From Bacillus sp. FJAT-27916 (GTDB taxonomy: Bacteria; Bacillota; Bacilli; Bacillales; Pradoshiaceae): DNA of 64,000 bases. Both the position numbers and the translations under genes were made by a program. Shown one piece after another: positions 24,729-34,390 of this stretch. Each line of letters opens with the position of its first letter. Positions within the stretch are counted from its first letter, which is position 1. The notes below the pieces were generated by a model that was not told the DNA's origin, did not search any database, and was given only the letters and a program-made list of their open reading frames with translations. Location of the stretch: assembly GCF_001183965.1 (NCBI RefSeq), contig NZ_LFZV01000001.1, positions 2,400,296 through 2,464,295 of the forward strand, read 5' to 3'.

Positions 24729-25670
24729 TTACTGCAATTCTAATTGTTCCTTGAGATGCTGTTGAACCTTTAAACGCTCTTCATCGGTGATGATCTCAAA
24801 GTACAACTCTTTTCCATACCCTTCATCATATAGCTTTTCACTGGTACTTTCCATCTCAATTTGTTCAATGGATTGGGCAGCGGAGCGGTAATTTTTCTGA
24901 ATATCCATCATTTGGTCAAAGGTCAAATTGGTTTTTATATGATCTCCGAGGGTGTCAAATATATCTTGGTATTTCGTCAGCGTTGAGAAACTTGCCCCTT
25001 TTTCAATGATGGCTTCAAGAACTTCCCTCTGTCTTGTTTGCCGGCCAAAATCACCGCGTACATCCTCATATCTCATTCTTGAGAAGGCCAATGCCTCCTT
25101 GCCGTTTAAGAGAATTTCTCCTTCTGCAAAATGAGTTCCTGCATGTGTGAATTCCTCATAGTTCATTACGGTGATGCCTCCTAAGGCATCCACGATTCCC
25201 TTGAAGCTTTCCATATTAATCTGAACAAAGTAATCAATTGGGATATCGAGAAATTGTTCAACGGTATCCGTTGCTGTCTCTACACCACCGTAAGCATAGG
25301 CATGGTTGATCTTCGTTGTTATTCCCTTACCGGCAATTTCTGTCCGGGTATCTCTCGGGATACTGACCATTTCAACGGATTCCTTTTCTGGATTGACAGC
25401 CAGCACCATAATGCTGTCTGAGCGGCCTTTATCTCCCTGCCTCTCATCAACACCCAAGAGTAAGACGGAGAAAGGCTCAAGCTCTTCAAGGGATATCTCC
25501 TCTTCCCGCATCTCTGTCGTTTCTGTTTCTTTATACATGGAGTCTACTGCCCCAGTCATAGATTGATAGAATGACACACCATATGTGCAGCCTGCCATAA
25601 TCATCAGAAGCAACAGCACCCCAATGATTCTCTTCCAGTTCTTCTTCCTCTTCCTTTTTTTCTTCCTCAT
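24729..25670 (-). CDS. LytR-CpsA-Psr family cell-wall polymer ligase
   Basis: LCP protein (313 aa): a very basic N-terminus, one membrane anchor (about residues 14-31), then the LCP domain. Conserved residues include the arginines in MVSIPRDTR, DERQGDKGRSDSIMVL near 75 and RMRYEDVRGDFGRQTRQ. Such enzymes attach teichoic acids or other glycopolymers to peptidoglycan outside the membrane. The ATG at 25670 has GAAGGTG upstream. Confidence 0.92.
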   Translation of the reverse strand: MRKKKRKRKKNWKRIIGVLLLLMIMAGCTYGVSFYQSMTGAVDSMYKETETTEMREEEISLEELEPFSVLLLGVDERQGDKGRSDSIMVLAVNPEKESVEMVSIPRDTRTEIAGKGITTKINHAYAYGGVETATDTVEQFLDIPIDYFVQINMESFKGIVDALGGITVMNYEEFTHAGTHFAEGEILLNGKEALAFSRMRYEDVRGDFGRQTRQREVLEAIIEKGASFSTLTKYQDIFDTLGDHIKTNLTFDQMMDIQKNYRSAAQSIEQIEMESTSEKLYDEGYGKELYFEIITDEERLKVQQHLKEQLELQ

Positions 25671-25979
25671 TCCATTACACCTTCTTCTGCTCTATTCATA
25701 CCGTTCATTTCTTCATTTCTGAAAATTCCATATTTATTCATCTTGGCATCTCCAGCATCACCAAACTAATAAATATTGGCACTGTTGGAAAGCACTAGAA
25801 ATACTATATCACTTTCATAGGAAAAACAAAAAACAATATCGAAAAATGTAAACCCTTGTCATAAAAAATCATTAAATGTAAATAAACAGTCATATTTCTG
25901 TAATATTAAGATAATATTAATATTCAGAAAGGAAGGCAAAACCTTCTATTCACCAAAGAAAGTTTTGCCCTACTAAACA
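25671..25979. other. Intergenic region with hairpin
   Basis: The only clear structure is an imperfect hairpin GGCAAAAC...GTTTTGCC (25935-25969), placed as a minus-strand terminator of the phosphatase gene. The remainder is AT-rich and presumably carries the LCP promoter. Confidence 0.5.
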
Positions 25980-26522
25980 TTACTTATCCCATATTCGTTC
26001 AATCTGACATTGCCCATTATCAATCATGAGATGAAAGACATCTGGGTTAGTCATCCTCTTCCATTCCAAAAAGCCGTATGTTGGATTCAATTGCTGAAGC
26101 ATTAAAGTCAGCAGATTCCCGTGTGTCATTATCGCGATATGATCACATGGACCGCTAATAGCCTCTTCAAGCACCTCAAGCCCTCTAGCTGCTGCCTCTG
26201 CTCCGGATTCCCCTCCTTCAAGCTTTTTCTCCAGATCCTGAAAGGATTCCTCCAGCAACTGCTGCCAATTAGGTAAATCTACATTTGAAAGCACCCGCTC
26301 TGCCAAGCGTATGTCCTCTTCTACAATCATTTGTTTGTCCTGTGCAATTGGTCGGCATGATTCCAGTGCCCGCTGGTATGGACTAGAAATTATCCGTTCA
26401 ATTCGAATCCCCTTAAAGAAATGCGCGAGCTCAATAGCCTGAGCGCTTCCTTTCTCCGTCAGCCTGCATGAGGCATCCTGCCCTTTTGTCTGACAATGCC
26501 TCATTAAATACACATGCTTCAT
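25980..26522 (-). CDS. Histidine phosphatase family protein
   Basis: Phosphoglycerate-mutase-like phosphatase (180 aa). The catalytic motif reads LMRHCQT, with Cys in place of the usual Gly of RHG, and the second histidine is in IMTHGNLLTL. The other expected pieces, LTEKGSAQA and SSPYQRALES, are present. The substrate is unknown. Start taken as ATG at 26522; an ATG two codons earlier (26528) is possible. Confidence 0.85.
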   Translation of the reverse strand: MKHVYLMRHCQTKGQDASCRLTEKGSAQAIELAHFFKGIRIERIISSPYQRALESCRPIAQDKQMIVEEDIRLAERVLSNVDLPNWQQLLEESFQDLEKKLEGGESGAEAAARGLEVLEEAISGPCDHIAIMTHGNLLTLMLQQLNPTYGFLEWKRMTNPDVFHLMIDNGQCQIERIWDK

Positions 26523-26632
26523 TTCCATCCCCCGCCATCCCATTTTATAGATTCTTCCATTATATCAAATTACCTCTTCTAACCATCCTATTCCGCTATA
26601 ATAGGAATAGATAGGAGAAAGGAGTGTTTTCC

Positions 26633-26899
26633 ATGAAGCAATATCATCTAATTGTATCCGGCTTCGTACAAGGGGTTGGTTTTCGTTATTATACTGAACG
26701 GCTCGCATTTTCCTATAAAATAAAAGGCTGGGTTCGAAATTTACCCGATGGGACCGTTGAAATTGTAGCGCAAGGGCACGAAGAACCTTTATATGCATTC
26801 ATAGAAGAGATTAAAAAAGGTCCTGGATTCAGCCGAGTGATTGATGTGCAAATGGTAGAACAGACACCAGATATTTTCTCGTCGTTTGAAATTAGGTAA
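26633..26899 (+). CDS. acyP: Acylphosphatase
   Basis: Acylphosphatase (88 aa) hydrolysing carboxyl-phosphate bonds. The phosphate loop [13 protein letters not shown] contains the catalytic arginine, and the catalytic asparagine is in [16 protein letters not shown] at 26633 with AAAGGAG upstream; the in-frame GTG at 26624 is rejected because it abuts the ribosome site. Confidence 0.95.
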   Translation: MKQYHLIVSGFVQGVGFRYYTERLAFSYKIKGWVRNLPDGTVEIVAQGHEEPLYAFIEEIKKGPGFSRVIDVQMVEQTPDIFSSFEIR

Positions 26900-27047
26900 A
26901 TTTTATCATTTTACAGAAAACTCATTTATATTACAATAAACTTTCCTTTCTATTACATTTTGCCTACAAAACTAGTAATTTTTTGTCGATTGGTCTAAAC
27001 TTAGCTAGTATTTTCAAAAAAAATTACTAACTATGTAGGGGGTCATC

Positions 27048-27854
27048 ATGAATAAGAAAGTTTTATCCGTTACTGCAACTGCTGTTTTGTCGTCCGTCCT
27101 TTTTGCCAATGCTGCCTCTGCCGCTACTGTGAAAGTCGTAAAGGGAGACACTCTGTCTCAATTGGCTGTTAAATATAATACAACTGTATCAGCTATTAAA
27201 AATGAAAATAACCTGACATCTGATATGATTTACATAGGTCAAACGTTAAAAATCGGAGAATCCTCTTCATCAACATCAGCATCGACTACGAAAAAATACA
27301 CAGTGAAATCCGGAGATTCCTTATGGAAAATCGCGGTTAAATACAATACAACCGTGGCAAAGCTTAAATCATGGAACAACTTAAAAAGCGACACAATCTA
27401 CCCTGGACAAGTCTTGATTGTCAGCAAAGCTGGCGCAACGACTTCCGGTTCAACATCCGGCTCTACAAGCGGCTCCGGTTCCAGCACGTCCACTTCAAGC
27501 GAAGCTCAGCGCATGGTCGCAACAGCAAAAAGCTTGATTGGCACCCCATACGTATGGGGCGGTACAACACCGAGCGGTTTTGATTGCAGCGGCTTCATCT
27601 ACTATGTGGTGAAGCAGGAGCGCAGTAATTTCACTCGTACAAATACAGCTGGGTACTATTCTTCCATGAAGAAAGTCAGCAGCCCGGCAGTCGGAGATTT
27701 TGTCTTCTTTGAAACGTATACAACCGGTCCATCCCATATGGGGATTTATATTGGCAACAACAAATTTATCCATGCCGGTTCTAGCGGCGTAACAGAATCA
27801 AGTCTTGGGTCCTCTTACTGGTCCTCAAGATATCTAGGCGCACGCAGCCTGTAA
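27048..27854 (+). CDS. Secreted D,L-endopeptidase, LysM x2 plus NlpC/P60
   Basis: Cell-wall hydrolase (268 aa) of the LytE/CwlS type. There is a signal peptide with AXA site (ANAASAAT), LysM repeats at about 27-71 and 83-127, a Gly/Ser/Thr linker at about 130-150, and a C-terminal NlpC/P60 domain. The catalytic Cys is in FDCSGFI and the His in PSHMGIYIG, with a third polar residue in KFIHAGS. It cuts between D-Glu and meso-diaminopimelate in the peptide stem. Monocistronic, with a strong terminator. Confidence 0.95.
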   Translation: MNKKVLSVTATAVLSSVLFANAASAATVKVVKGDTLSQLAVKYNTTVSAIKNENNLTSDMIYIGQTLKIGESSSSTSASTTKKYTVKSGDSLWKIAVKYNTTVAKLKSWNNLKSDTIYPGQVLIVSKAGATTSGSTSGSTSGSGSSTSTSSEAQRMVATAKSLIGTPYVWGGTTPSGFDCSGFIYYVVKQERSNFTRTNTAGYYSSMKKVSSPAVGDFVFFETYTTGPSHMGIYIGNNKFIHAGSSGVTESSLGSSYWSSRYLGARSL

Positions 27855-27863
27855 TAGAAGGAT

Positions 27864-27899
27864 ACCCGAATGAAGCTTCTTTTCATTCGGGTTTTTTTA
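27864..27899 (+). terminator. Terminator of the endopeptidase gene
   Basis: 11-bp stem ACCCGAATGAA / TTCATTCGGGT followed by seven T residues. Confidence 0.93.
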
Positions 27900-27911
27900 T
27901 GTTAGAGACAG

Positions 27912-28283
27912 ATGAATAGACTTCGACCAATTGCACATTCTATCCGTAAACCGGATGGCAAGGAGGCGGACCAATTGGGAAAGAACCACCATTTTCATGT
28001 ATTATATACGGGGATTCCCGGCCATACAGAAAAGGATTATTGGGCTCATCCCCATCATTCCATGAGCTATCAGAAGGGTCTGTCCGTTCTTGAGGACGGT
28101 ACTTATATGATCATCGAGCAAAGAAAATGGGTAGAGCAGGAAAGCATTGGCTATCTTATTTCAAAGGAAGAAGCGCTGAAGGAGATTCTCCAAGCGGGTA
28201 ATCTTCATTTACTCGAGCAGCCCAGCTTTCAGGAGCTGAAGAACCTTTATGAGAAAAAACGAGGAGAATCCAGCACTACTTAG
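27912..28283 (+). CDS. Conserved-looking hypothetical protein
   Basis: 123 residues, soluble, no family recognised. It has a His-rich N-terminal half (KNHHFHVLY, WAHPHHSMSY) and ends with a charged helix (NLYEKKRGES). There is no clear ribosome site before the ATG, which lies just past the terminator of the preceding gene. It overlaps the convergent ChaB gene by 4 nt. Coding is supported by length and composition only. Confidence 0.5.
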   Translation: MNRLRPIAHSIRKPDGKEADQLGKNHHFHVLYTGIPGHTEKDYWAHPHHSMSYQKGLSVLEDGTYMIIEQRKWVEQESIGYLISKEEALKEILQAGNLHLLEQPSFQELKNLYEKKRGESSTT

Positions 28284-28480
28284 TTCTTCTCAACCCAATC
28301 TCCATCATCATTTTTCTCATATTTATTTTTAACAGCGCTCCATGCTACCTTGAAGGCCGTTTCTTCTTTATCATATTCCTTGGATGCAGAATTAAACGCT
28401 TCCTTAAAGATTTCCTGCGCATGGCTTGGCAGCGAATCTCTCACAGAATCCGGCAGGTCTTTTTTGGATTGATATGGCAT
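28280..28480 (-). CDS. ChaB family protein
   Basis: Small ChaB-domain protein (66 aa): MPYQSKKDLPDSVRDSLP at the N-terminus and AFKVAWSAVKNKYEK near the C-terminus. Annotated historically as a cation transport regulator, though the true role is uncertain. Start ATG at 28480 (or 28483), downstream of AAAGGAGG. Confidence 0.88.
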   Translation of the reverse strand: MPYQSKKDLPDSVRDSLPSHAQEIFKEAFNSASKEYDKEETAFKVAWSAVKNKYEKNDDGDWVEKN

Positions 28481-28532
28481 CATACACCCCTCCTTTTTCT
28501 CCCTATATTTCCATATATCCGAATCCTTAAAC

Positions 28533-28574
28533 AAAAAAAGCCGCCATCAGAGCAAGGTGCTCCAAATGGCAGCT
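28533..28574 (-). terminator. Terminator of yeeN
   Basis: Nine-base stem with one mismatch (AGCCGCCAT, 28539-28547, with ATGGCAGCT, 28566-28574) followed by a T run on the minus strand. Confidence 0.8.
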
Positions 28575-28588
28575 ATTCTTTTCAGGCA

Positions 28589-29308
28589 TTATTCACCTAA
28601 ATCTACATTATGGTAAACCTGTTGTACATCCTCCAGGTCCTCAATTGCATCAATCATCTTCTCAAACTGAGCTTGCGCTTCTGGATCAAGCGAAATGTCG
28701 TTTTGTGCAAGCATGGTTAATTCCGCCACAGTGAACTCAGTAATTCCTGCATTCTTGAAGGCTTCCTGAACGGCATGGAATTGATCTGGCTCTGCGTATA
28801 CGATAACCGCGTCATCCTCTTCCAGAATGTCACGAACATCAACATCCGCTTCCATCATCATTTCTAATACTTCATCTGCCGTTTTTCCTTCTACTCCGAA
28901 CACGGCTGTTGCATCAAACATGTAAGAAACGGAACCGCTCACACCCATGTTTCCGCCATTCTTGCCGAAAGCGGCACGAACATCTGATGCTGTACGGTTA
29001 ACATTGTTTGTCAAAGCGTCTACGATGACCATGGAGCCGCTTGGGCCAAAGCCTTCATAGCGGAGCTCATCATAGCTTTCCTCTGAACCGCCTTTTGCTT
29101 TTTCAATCGCACGGTCAATAATATGTCTCGGTACGCTGTACGTCTTCGCGCGCTCTAGGACCATTTTTAACGCTTGATTAGATTCTGGGTTTGGCTCCCC
29201 TTGCTTGGCTGCCACATAAATTTCACGGCCGAATTTCGCATAGATTCGGCTTGTGTTCGCATCTTTGGCAGCTTTCTTTTCTTTAATGTTATTCCATTTA
29301 CGTCCCAT
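28589..29308 (-). CDS. yeeN: YebC/PmpR-family protein YeeN
   Basis: YebC-family protein (239 aa), very close to B. subtilis YeeN from memory ([20 protein letters not shown] start). It shows the standard three-domain order, with [20 protein letters not shown] and [18 protein letters not shown]. YebC proteins were first described as regulators, and more recent work links them to translation of proline-rich stretches. Single gene with its own terminator. Confidence 0.94.
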   Translation of the reverse strand: MGRKWNNIKEKKAAKDANTSRIYAKFGREIYVAAKQGEPNPESNQALKMVLERAKTYSVPRHIIDRAIEKAKGGSEESYDELRYEGFGPSGSMVIVDALTNNVNRTASDVRAAFGKNGGNMGVSGSVSYMFDATAVFGVEGKTADEVLEMMMEADVDVRDILEEDDAVIVYAEPDQFHAVQEAFKNAGITEFTVAELTMLAQNDISLDPEAQAQFEKMIDAIEDLEDVQQVYHNVDLGE

Positions 29309-29462
29309 GTATAAACACTCTCTTTCTTATATATCTACTCAAGAATAGTAATACGAAATAGGCGGTCACTTCAATACCTTTTGATGATTTATCGCGTTTC
29401 CCTAATGAATATACCGCTTTTTATGCATTTTTACCATCTTTTTACTTATCGAATCATTCATT

Positions 29463-30233
29463 CTAGATTTCCTCTTTTTTAAATAAAAGAATCGTCAAGA
29501 TAATCATGAGGACGATAACGGCCAGTAGAATCAAAAGAGGTGCCATAATCTGCCCTTCCTTGCCAAGGATGATATTCCCTGCTGCTTCCGTGAATGCTGT
29601 TGGCGTATATTTCTCAAGGGAATCAGGAAGATACTTGCCCAGCTTCGTCAGCGCCAGGTAAACAGCATAGCTTAGAAATCCCGCCAATACCGCACTCTTC
29701 ATAATAGAAGAAAAAAGCAGGGTGAGTGTTACGCACAGAAGGATTAACACAAGGTAAAGAAGCGTTCCCTCTGCAATAGCCGCCCATTCCATTTTCCCAT
29801 CAAAAAGGATTCTTGTATAATAAACGGTTAATCCCATACCGAAGAGAAATGAAACGGTTGATAATAGCGCATAAGCCGTCCATTTCGCCAAAATATACCC
29901 GCTGCGGCCAATTGGCTTTGATAATATAAGCGCGGCACTCCCCTTCTCTCGCTCGGAGGCTACCGTTCCCATCATGACAAGAATCAGCACAATCAAGCCA
30001 AGCTGTTCAAAGTTCGCATAGATTCCACTGACAATGTCGGCGGCGGAGCTTTCCGGAACAGAAATGACGGTCCCTTCCGGCAAGTCCTGCTGAATAAGTG
30101 TCGGCAGAAGCTTCATCGTGATCGGCAAAGTAACCATGATGATGGCAAAGGCAAATGGAACAATAATGAGCTTATAAGATCGTTTTAATTCAATCCATTC
30201 CTTCCAAAGCATAGCCCAGAACATCCCCATCAT
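29463..30233 (-). CDS. yxlG: ABC-2 type permease, YxlG-like
   Basis: Membrane component of an ABC exporter (256 aa, about six helices). The conserved ABC-2 segment MGTVASEREKGSAALILSKPIGR is near residue 85. The start is ATG at 30233 with AAGGTGGTGA upstream; it overlaps the ATPase stop by 4 nt. The trio with the two upstream genes matches the order yxlE-yxlF-yxlG of the B. subtilis sigY operon. Confidence 0.82.
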   Translation of the reverse strand: MMGMFWAMLWKEWIELKRSYKLIIVPFAFAIIMVTLPITMKLLPTLIQQDLPEGTVISVPESSAADIVSGIYANFEQLGLIVLILVMMGTVASEREKGSAALILSKPIGRSGYILAKWTAYALLSTVSFLFGMGLTVYYTRILFDGKMEWAAIAEGTLLYLVLILLCVTLTLLFSSIMKSAVLAGFLSYAVYLALTKLGKYLPDSLEKYTPTAFTEAAGNIILGKEGQIMAPLLILLAVIVLMIILTILLFKKEEI

Positions 30234-31141
30234 TGATTCACCACCTTGAAGAATATATCCTGCAGCGACAAGGTCTCCATCCGGTAATCCGTAATGATGC
30301 CGCCTTGCTCGTGGATCATTAAGGGCAGGGAAGCCCTTGCCCGCACGACATCTTTGACAATGACTCGATAAGAACGGTCTGTAACAGCAACCCTCTCCAC
30401 CCAGTTCTCGCTGGAGAGCGCTTCCGCTAAAGAATCATTTGAGTCAAGGAGCTGGAATGTAATTGAGGAGCCTGCGTACTCCTTCATCAGTTCCTGCTTG
30501 GAGGAGGATAATAATAACTTCCCTTTATGCAGGATGAGGATATGGTCAGCTGTTTTCTCCACATCGTCTAGAATATGGCTGGACATGAAAATCATATGGT
30601 CCTTCTTCAATTCCTCAATCAATTCAAGGACCTGATGGCGTCCAATCGGATCAAGCGCAGAGACAGGCTCATCCAGAAGAAGAAGCTTCGGATCATTCAT
30701 CAGCGCCTGCGCGAGACCAAGCCGCTGCTTCATTCCCCCGCTGTACCCGCCGATCTTGCGCCTTCTTGCCTCCCATATCCCGCATCTCTTTAGCAGCTCC
30801 TCAGCACGAACGCTGCTGTCTTTCTTCGACATCCCAAAGAGCTTACCCGTAAACATCATCCATTCCTCGCCTGTCATATAATCATAAAAGGACGGATTCT
30901 GCGGCAGATAACCTATTACTCTGGCAATTTTCTTCGGATCCTCCTCCACATCATAACCCTCGATTTGAATCTTCCCTGACGTGGCTCTTGCTAGTCCGGC
31001 CATAATACGAATGGCCGTCGTCTTTCCAGAGCCATTGCTTCCAATGAAACCGAAGCATCCCGGTCCTTCAATCGAAAAGCTAATGCCCTTCAAAGCCCGG
31101 AAGCCTTTATAGGATTTAGTCACGTTCTCACATTGAATCAT
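30230..31141 (-). CDS. yxlF: ABC transporter ATP-binding protein, YxlF-like
   Basis: ABC ATPase (303 aa). Walker A GSNGSGKTT near residue 39, signature YSGGMKQRLGLA, Walker B LLLLDEPVSALD and H-loop MSSHIL. The C-terminal 90 residues resemble the regulatory tail of ABC-2 drug/antibiotic exporters. The ATG at 31141 with GAGGATGA is preferred over the upstream one at 31156. Overlaps the yxlE-like gene by 14 nt. Confidence 0.86.
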   Translation of the reverse strand: MIQCENVTKSYKGFRALKGISFSIEGPGCFGFIGSNGSGKTTAIRIMAGLARATSGKIQIEGYDVEEDPKKIARVIGYLPQNPSFYDYMTGEEWMMFTGKLFGMSKKDSSVRAEELLKRCGIWEARRRKIGGYSGGMKQRLGLAQALMNDPKLLLLDEPVSALDPIGRHQVLELIEELKKDHMIFMSSHILDDVEKTADHILILHKGKLLLSSSKQELMKEYAGSSITFQLLDSNDSLAEALSSENWVERVAVTDRSYRVIVKDVVRARASLPLMIHEQGGIITDYRMETLSLQDIFFKVVNQ

Positions 31142-31358
31142 TACGATCATCCTCATCCCATGTATAATCCTTCTTACCTGCCACTAAATAAAGCACAGGA
31201 CCTATTGTCGAGAATAGCAAGATCACAATAACCCAAATGTATTTCTTCTCACCCTTAACTCCCCGTTTATCACGCTTAGCCAAATCCACTAAAGCAATAA
31301 TCTTCAAAATGAACTCCATCACAAGAAGCGGAAGAATGATTTGCAGCTGTTCACTCAT
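31128..31358 (-). CDS. yxlE: PLDc_N-domain membrane protein, YxlE-like
   Basis: 76-residue protein with two membrane helices and the phospholipase-D N-terminal (PLDc_N) signature KYIWVIVILLFSTIGPVLYL. B. subtilis YxlE, in the same position before YxlF-YxlG, is reported as a negative regulator of the ECF factor SigY. No sigY, yxlC or yxlD is present here, so YxlE may instead act on the transporter. ATG at 31358 after GAGGTGA. Confidence 0.8.
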   Translation of the reverse strand: MSEQLQIILPLLVMEFILKIIALVDLAKRDKRGVKGEKKYIWVIVILLFSTIGPVLYLVAGKKDYTWDEDDRNDSM

Positions 31359-31628
31359 CTCAATCACCTCAATTTATATAATTAAGTATTTAAGTAAAGA
31401 CTTAATTATAGTATAGACTATTTCCGGTGTAAAAAGAAGGCTGTTTTCGTAAAGACCATATTTAATTGAAAAGGGATAACAGCCGCCTTCATGAAGAAAG
31501 TTGCTGTGTTTATTTTTGCACGAACAGACCTTTATTTGAGGACATCGCATCAGAAACTAACGTCACACTCTTTATTTTTTACAGGATTACTCCCCCCTCC
31601 TTGCTTAATGCACCTCAGTAAAACAGAG

Positions 31629-31847
31629 TTAATGACACTTTTGAATTATTTGACGCAGAGGATAGGCCAAAGTCATAAATAGAAGTGCTATAAAAGTAAC
31701 TTTAATGAAAGAAATTTGTTCCATCATAGATGTATGCGTTGAACGGCTGGAAGAAAAGATAGACCACCAACTTGGTTCGAGATATTGTAGAGATACACTG
31801 TACCAAATGATAAAGATTAAAAATACGAATAACCAATAAATCTTCAT
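31629..31847 (-). CDS. Small membrane protein, unknown
   Basis: 72 residues with an N-terminal helix (IYWLFVFLIFIIWYSVSL) and a second near the C-terminus (VTFIALLFMTLAYPLR). ATG at 31847 is preceded by AAAGGAGAG, which is the best support for coding. No homologue recalled. Confidence 0.55.
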   Translation of the reverse strand: MKIYWLFVFLIFIIWYSVSLQYLEPSWWSIFSSSRSTHTSMMEQISFIKVTFIALLFMTLAYPLRQIIQKCH

Positions 31848-32142
31848 ACGAAACTCTCCTTTCCTTTTTATAAGTAAGATGAGTAAGGCAAATGATTTTC
31901 GCTAAACTGCCCCCCGTTTCTACATTAAGAAGAGTTTAATGATCTTCTTACCCATTCATCATTTTTATCTGCAAGGAGAGTTTACCACGCCAACTTTCCT
32001 GCCTTTATTATGTGGGGATATATGTGTTGGTCTTATAATGTATTTACCGTAAGCACAAAAATGAATGGATTTGGAACGAACAAAGAACGACCGTTCAATA
32101 GGAACCAGGCTTTATCAATCTTTCATGAAACGATAAATTTGA

Positions 32143-32814
32143 TTAAATAAATCTCTTTAAATATTCGTCAAATATTTTGTTCATAACTTTAGGGGTGTTT
32201 TCTAAATAAACATTTATTTGTTCCATGTTCGATTCGAATTTATCAGAGTTACTTTCATCTGTTGGAAAATCAGATATTCCTTTAATGATTATGCATTCCA
32301 CATCATTCTTCCTACAGATATAAGCTATTGCCCCTGCTTCTGTATCGGCTATGGTAATTTCGTTTTCTTTAAGTTCTAAAAAGTCCTTCCACATAACTAC
32401 CGCTTTATCAGCGGTGCCAATTGTTCCTTTATAAAAATCATCTCCATATTTTGATAGATCCATATTGACGATGAAGGATTGTTTAATAAGAGGCTCAATT
32501 TCTTTTACTGTGCAATCATATTGAACGGCTTTATCGGGTACAAAAATATCCAGAACATTGAACTTCTCATCTATTCCTGCACACGTTCCAGCAACGATCA
32601 CTTTAGTTAAATGAAATTTAGAAATCATATACTGATTACCACCAACACCATTCACTTTTCTTACACCTGTCCGATAAAAAACAATTTCAGTATCATTAAT
32701 TGTTTTTATGAAATATTCGCCATATGGATAACCAAAACGTTCGTTATTCTTTACGCTAAAGTATTTCAATGTCGCTTCATATTCCCACTTCGTTGCAATA
32801 CTTATCCCTATCAT
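32143..32814 (-). CDS. MTA/SAH nucleosidase-like purine phosphorylase family protein
   Basis: Phosphorylase-superfamily protein (223 aa) related to 5'-methylthioadenosine/S-adenosylhomocysteine nucleosidase. The purine-site glycine motif appears as VAGTCAGID. The conserved acidic residue is in ADTEAGAIAYIC, with the ribose-binding stretch KGISDFPTD after it. It is more divergent than the housekeeping MtnN (which has MEGAAI where this has TEAGAI), so the substrate may be a different nucleoside. AT-rich compared with neighbours, hinting at transfer. Confidence 0.75.
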   Translation of the reverse strand: MIGISIATKWEYEATLKYFSVKNNERFGYPYGEYFIKTINDTEIVFYRTGVRKVNGVGGNQYMISKFHLTKVIVAGTCAGIDEKFNVLDIFVPDKAVQYDCTVKEIEPLIKQSFIVNMDLSKYGDDFYKGTIGTADKAVVMWKDFLELKENEITIADTEAGAIAYICRKNDVECIIIKGISDFPTDESNSDKFESNMEQINVYLENTPKVMNKIFDEYLKRFI

Positions 32815-33106
32815 CGGCTTATCACCCTATAAATAAAATTTGTCACCATTTAAATGTCTTTAATCAATTTGAGTGTATTCGTTACTGTGTTCATCATCAA
32901 TTCGTTATTAATAGGTAAATATCCTTTTTTACGAACCTGCTCCATTTCTACAATAGAAGTTTCACTACTCGATAGAAAAGAACATGAATCCATTTTGAAT
33001 CAATGCTTCATCAAAAGGAGTATAAGAATCCATCGATATGCCATTTTATTTCTTACTACTAAAACAAAAAATTTAACATACCTTTTACCTATGGAGGTGT
33101 TTGACT

Positions 33107-33499
33107 ATGCGAAACATTCAAGACCTATGTAATCAATTTGCTAAAGAAGTTAACGGGAAAGCAAATGTCAAAAATGGGATTTGCTCAGTAGAGTTTCAGC
33201 GTAATCTAAAAGTAACCATCCAGGGGCGCCCCAGCACATCAGAGTTACATGCCGAAATATCATTCGAATCATTAGATCAACATGGAAATGCTTTAAATCT
33301 TGGTGAAGTAGTCGTTCTCCAAGAAGAGTTACCTGAATTTGTAAAAACATTAGCGATAAACAATTTAATCATTAGTGCCATACATAACCATTGGGTATAT
33401 ACGCATCCTACCATTCTTTATGTTCACTTTCAATCTGTTGAACCACCAATATCTTTCGCAAAGAAAGCGGCCCAAGCATTTAATACATTGAAATATTAA
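33107..33499 (+). CDS. DUF1259-like protein
   Basis: 130 residues. It fits the DUF1259/LppY-LpqO family by LPEFVKTLAINNLIISAIHNHW and PTILYVHFQSVEPP, the usual metal-site-like histidines of that family. There is a single DUF1259 unit and no signal peptide, whereas many members are secreted with two. ATG at 33107 after GGAGGTG; a TTG two codons earlier lies inside that spacing. AT-rich, like the preceding nucleosidase gene. Confidence 0.7.
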   Translation: MRNIQDLCNQFAKEVNGKANVKNGICSVEFQRNLKVTIQGRPSTSELHAEISFESLDQHGNALNLGEVVVLQEELPEFVKTLAINNLIISAIHNHWVYTHPTILYVHFQSVEPPISFAKKAAQAFNTLKY

Positions 33500-33973
33500 A
33501 GTGATCATTTGAAAATTTCATTAGCCTCTCTTTTTCCTGCCTTTTTGTTCATTCCCATCATTCATTACATTCACCTGGACCCCTCCACAATCCATCATTT
33601 CTTTTCCAAAGTCTCCTCCTGAAAAATTGTTTTTAACCTGTATTGATTGACATGTCCTTTTAGCTGGCCAGCCAGTGAGGACATTTTCATCATCTCTAGA
33701 GGTCTTTCATGCTCTCATCTCATTTTCATTTTCTACAGAAATCCTGTCCTGTTTCCCGAATAAGAAATGCAGCACAAAAGAGCATGAACCCCACAAACCC
33801 ATTACCCCGCTAAAAGGGATGCATATTCAAATCAACAATCAATATTAAACAGCTTAAGAGTGTAAAAATTCTTAAAAACAGAAAATCATATCTGTTCACA
33901 ATTTATTCACAATATGTTACTATAATTGTAACAATTTGCATTATCAAATAATTCCTATAAAGGATGGGATTGT
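33500..33973. other. Gene-free stretch
   Basis: A 474-nt pyrimidine-rich then AT-rich stretch. I see no ORF with a ribosome site. A GTTAC-N7-GTAAC inverted repeat overlapping a TATAAT box (about 33914-33934) probably marks the promoter of the following small membrane gene. Confidence 0.45.
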
Positions 33974-34198
33974 ATGAAAATCAAACAATACGGATTATTA
34001 ATCTTTTCAATCATCATTGCCATAATCGGTCATTTCCAAGTATCCACAAGCGTACAGCCAAAAGGGATTGAAGTTTATTCTAACCCTTCTGTCTTATCAA
34101 GCATCTCAAACGGAGTTTTCTTAGGCGGCGTCCTTTTCTTCGTCGGAATGGGCATTCTATTCTACTCTCTTTATCATATTGTGAAAGAGACCGCTTAA
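33974..34198 (+). CDS. Small two-helix membrane protein, unknown
   Basis: 74 residues with helices at about 5-23 (YGLLIFSIIIAIIGHFQV) and 48-68 (GVFLGGVLFFVGMGILFYSL). The ATG is preceded by AAAGGATGGG, and a strong terminator follows, which supports a real short transcript. No family recognised. Confidence 0.65.
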   Translation: MKIKQYGLLIFSIIIAIIGHFQVSTSVQPKGIEVYSNPSVLSSISNGVFLGGVLFFVGMGILFYSLYHIVKETA

Positions 34199-34206
34199 AT
34201 GACATA

Positions 34207-34242
34207 AAAGCCTCCCGCAGACTTCATGCGGAGGCTTTTTTT
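34207..34242 (+). terminator. Terminator after small membrane protein gene
   Basis: GC-rich stem built on AAGCCTC / GAGGCTT with seven T residues downstream. Confidence 0.88.
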
Positions 34243-34390
34243 GTGGCAAATAATGATTTTTGGCTTTTCTAATATATAGTACAATAAAGACATTTTAAGT
34301 ATTCCTTTTTATCAGCCTCCATAAAGCCTGGATGGAGGTCTTTACATGTAACAAAATTAAAGCTGATGCTCTTGTTTTAGTATTCAAAGA

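Noticed and set aside
27001-27047. c-di-AMP (ydaO) riboswitch before the LysM endopeptidase gene
   Set aside because: The leader is short and AT-rich, without the conserved ydaO core elements.
31491-31682. Plus-strand frame of 63 codons
   Set aside because: It overlaps the tail of a better supported minus-strand gene and the ATG follows a hairpin with no ribosome site.
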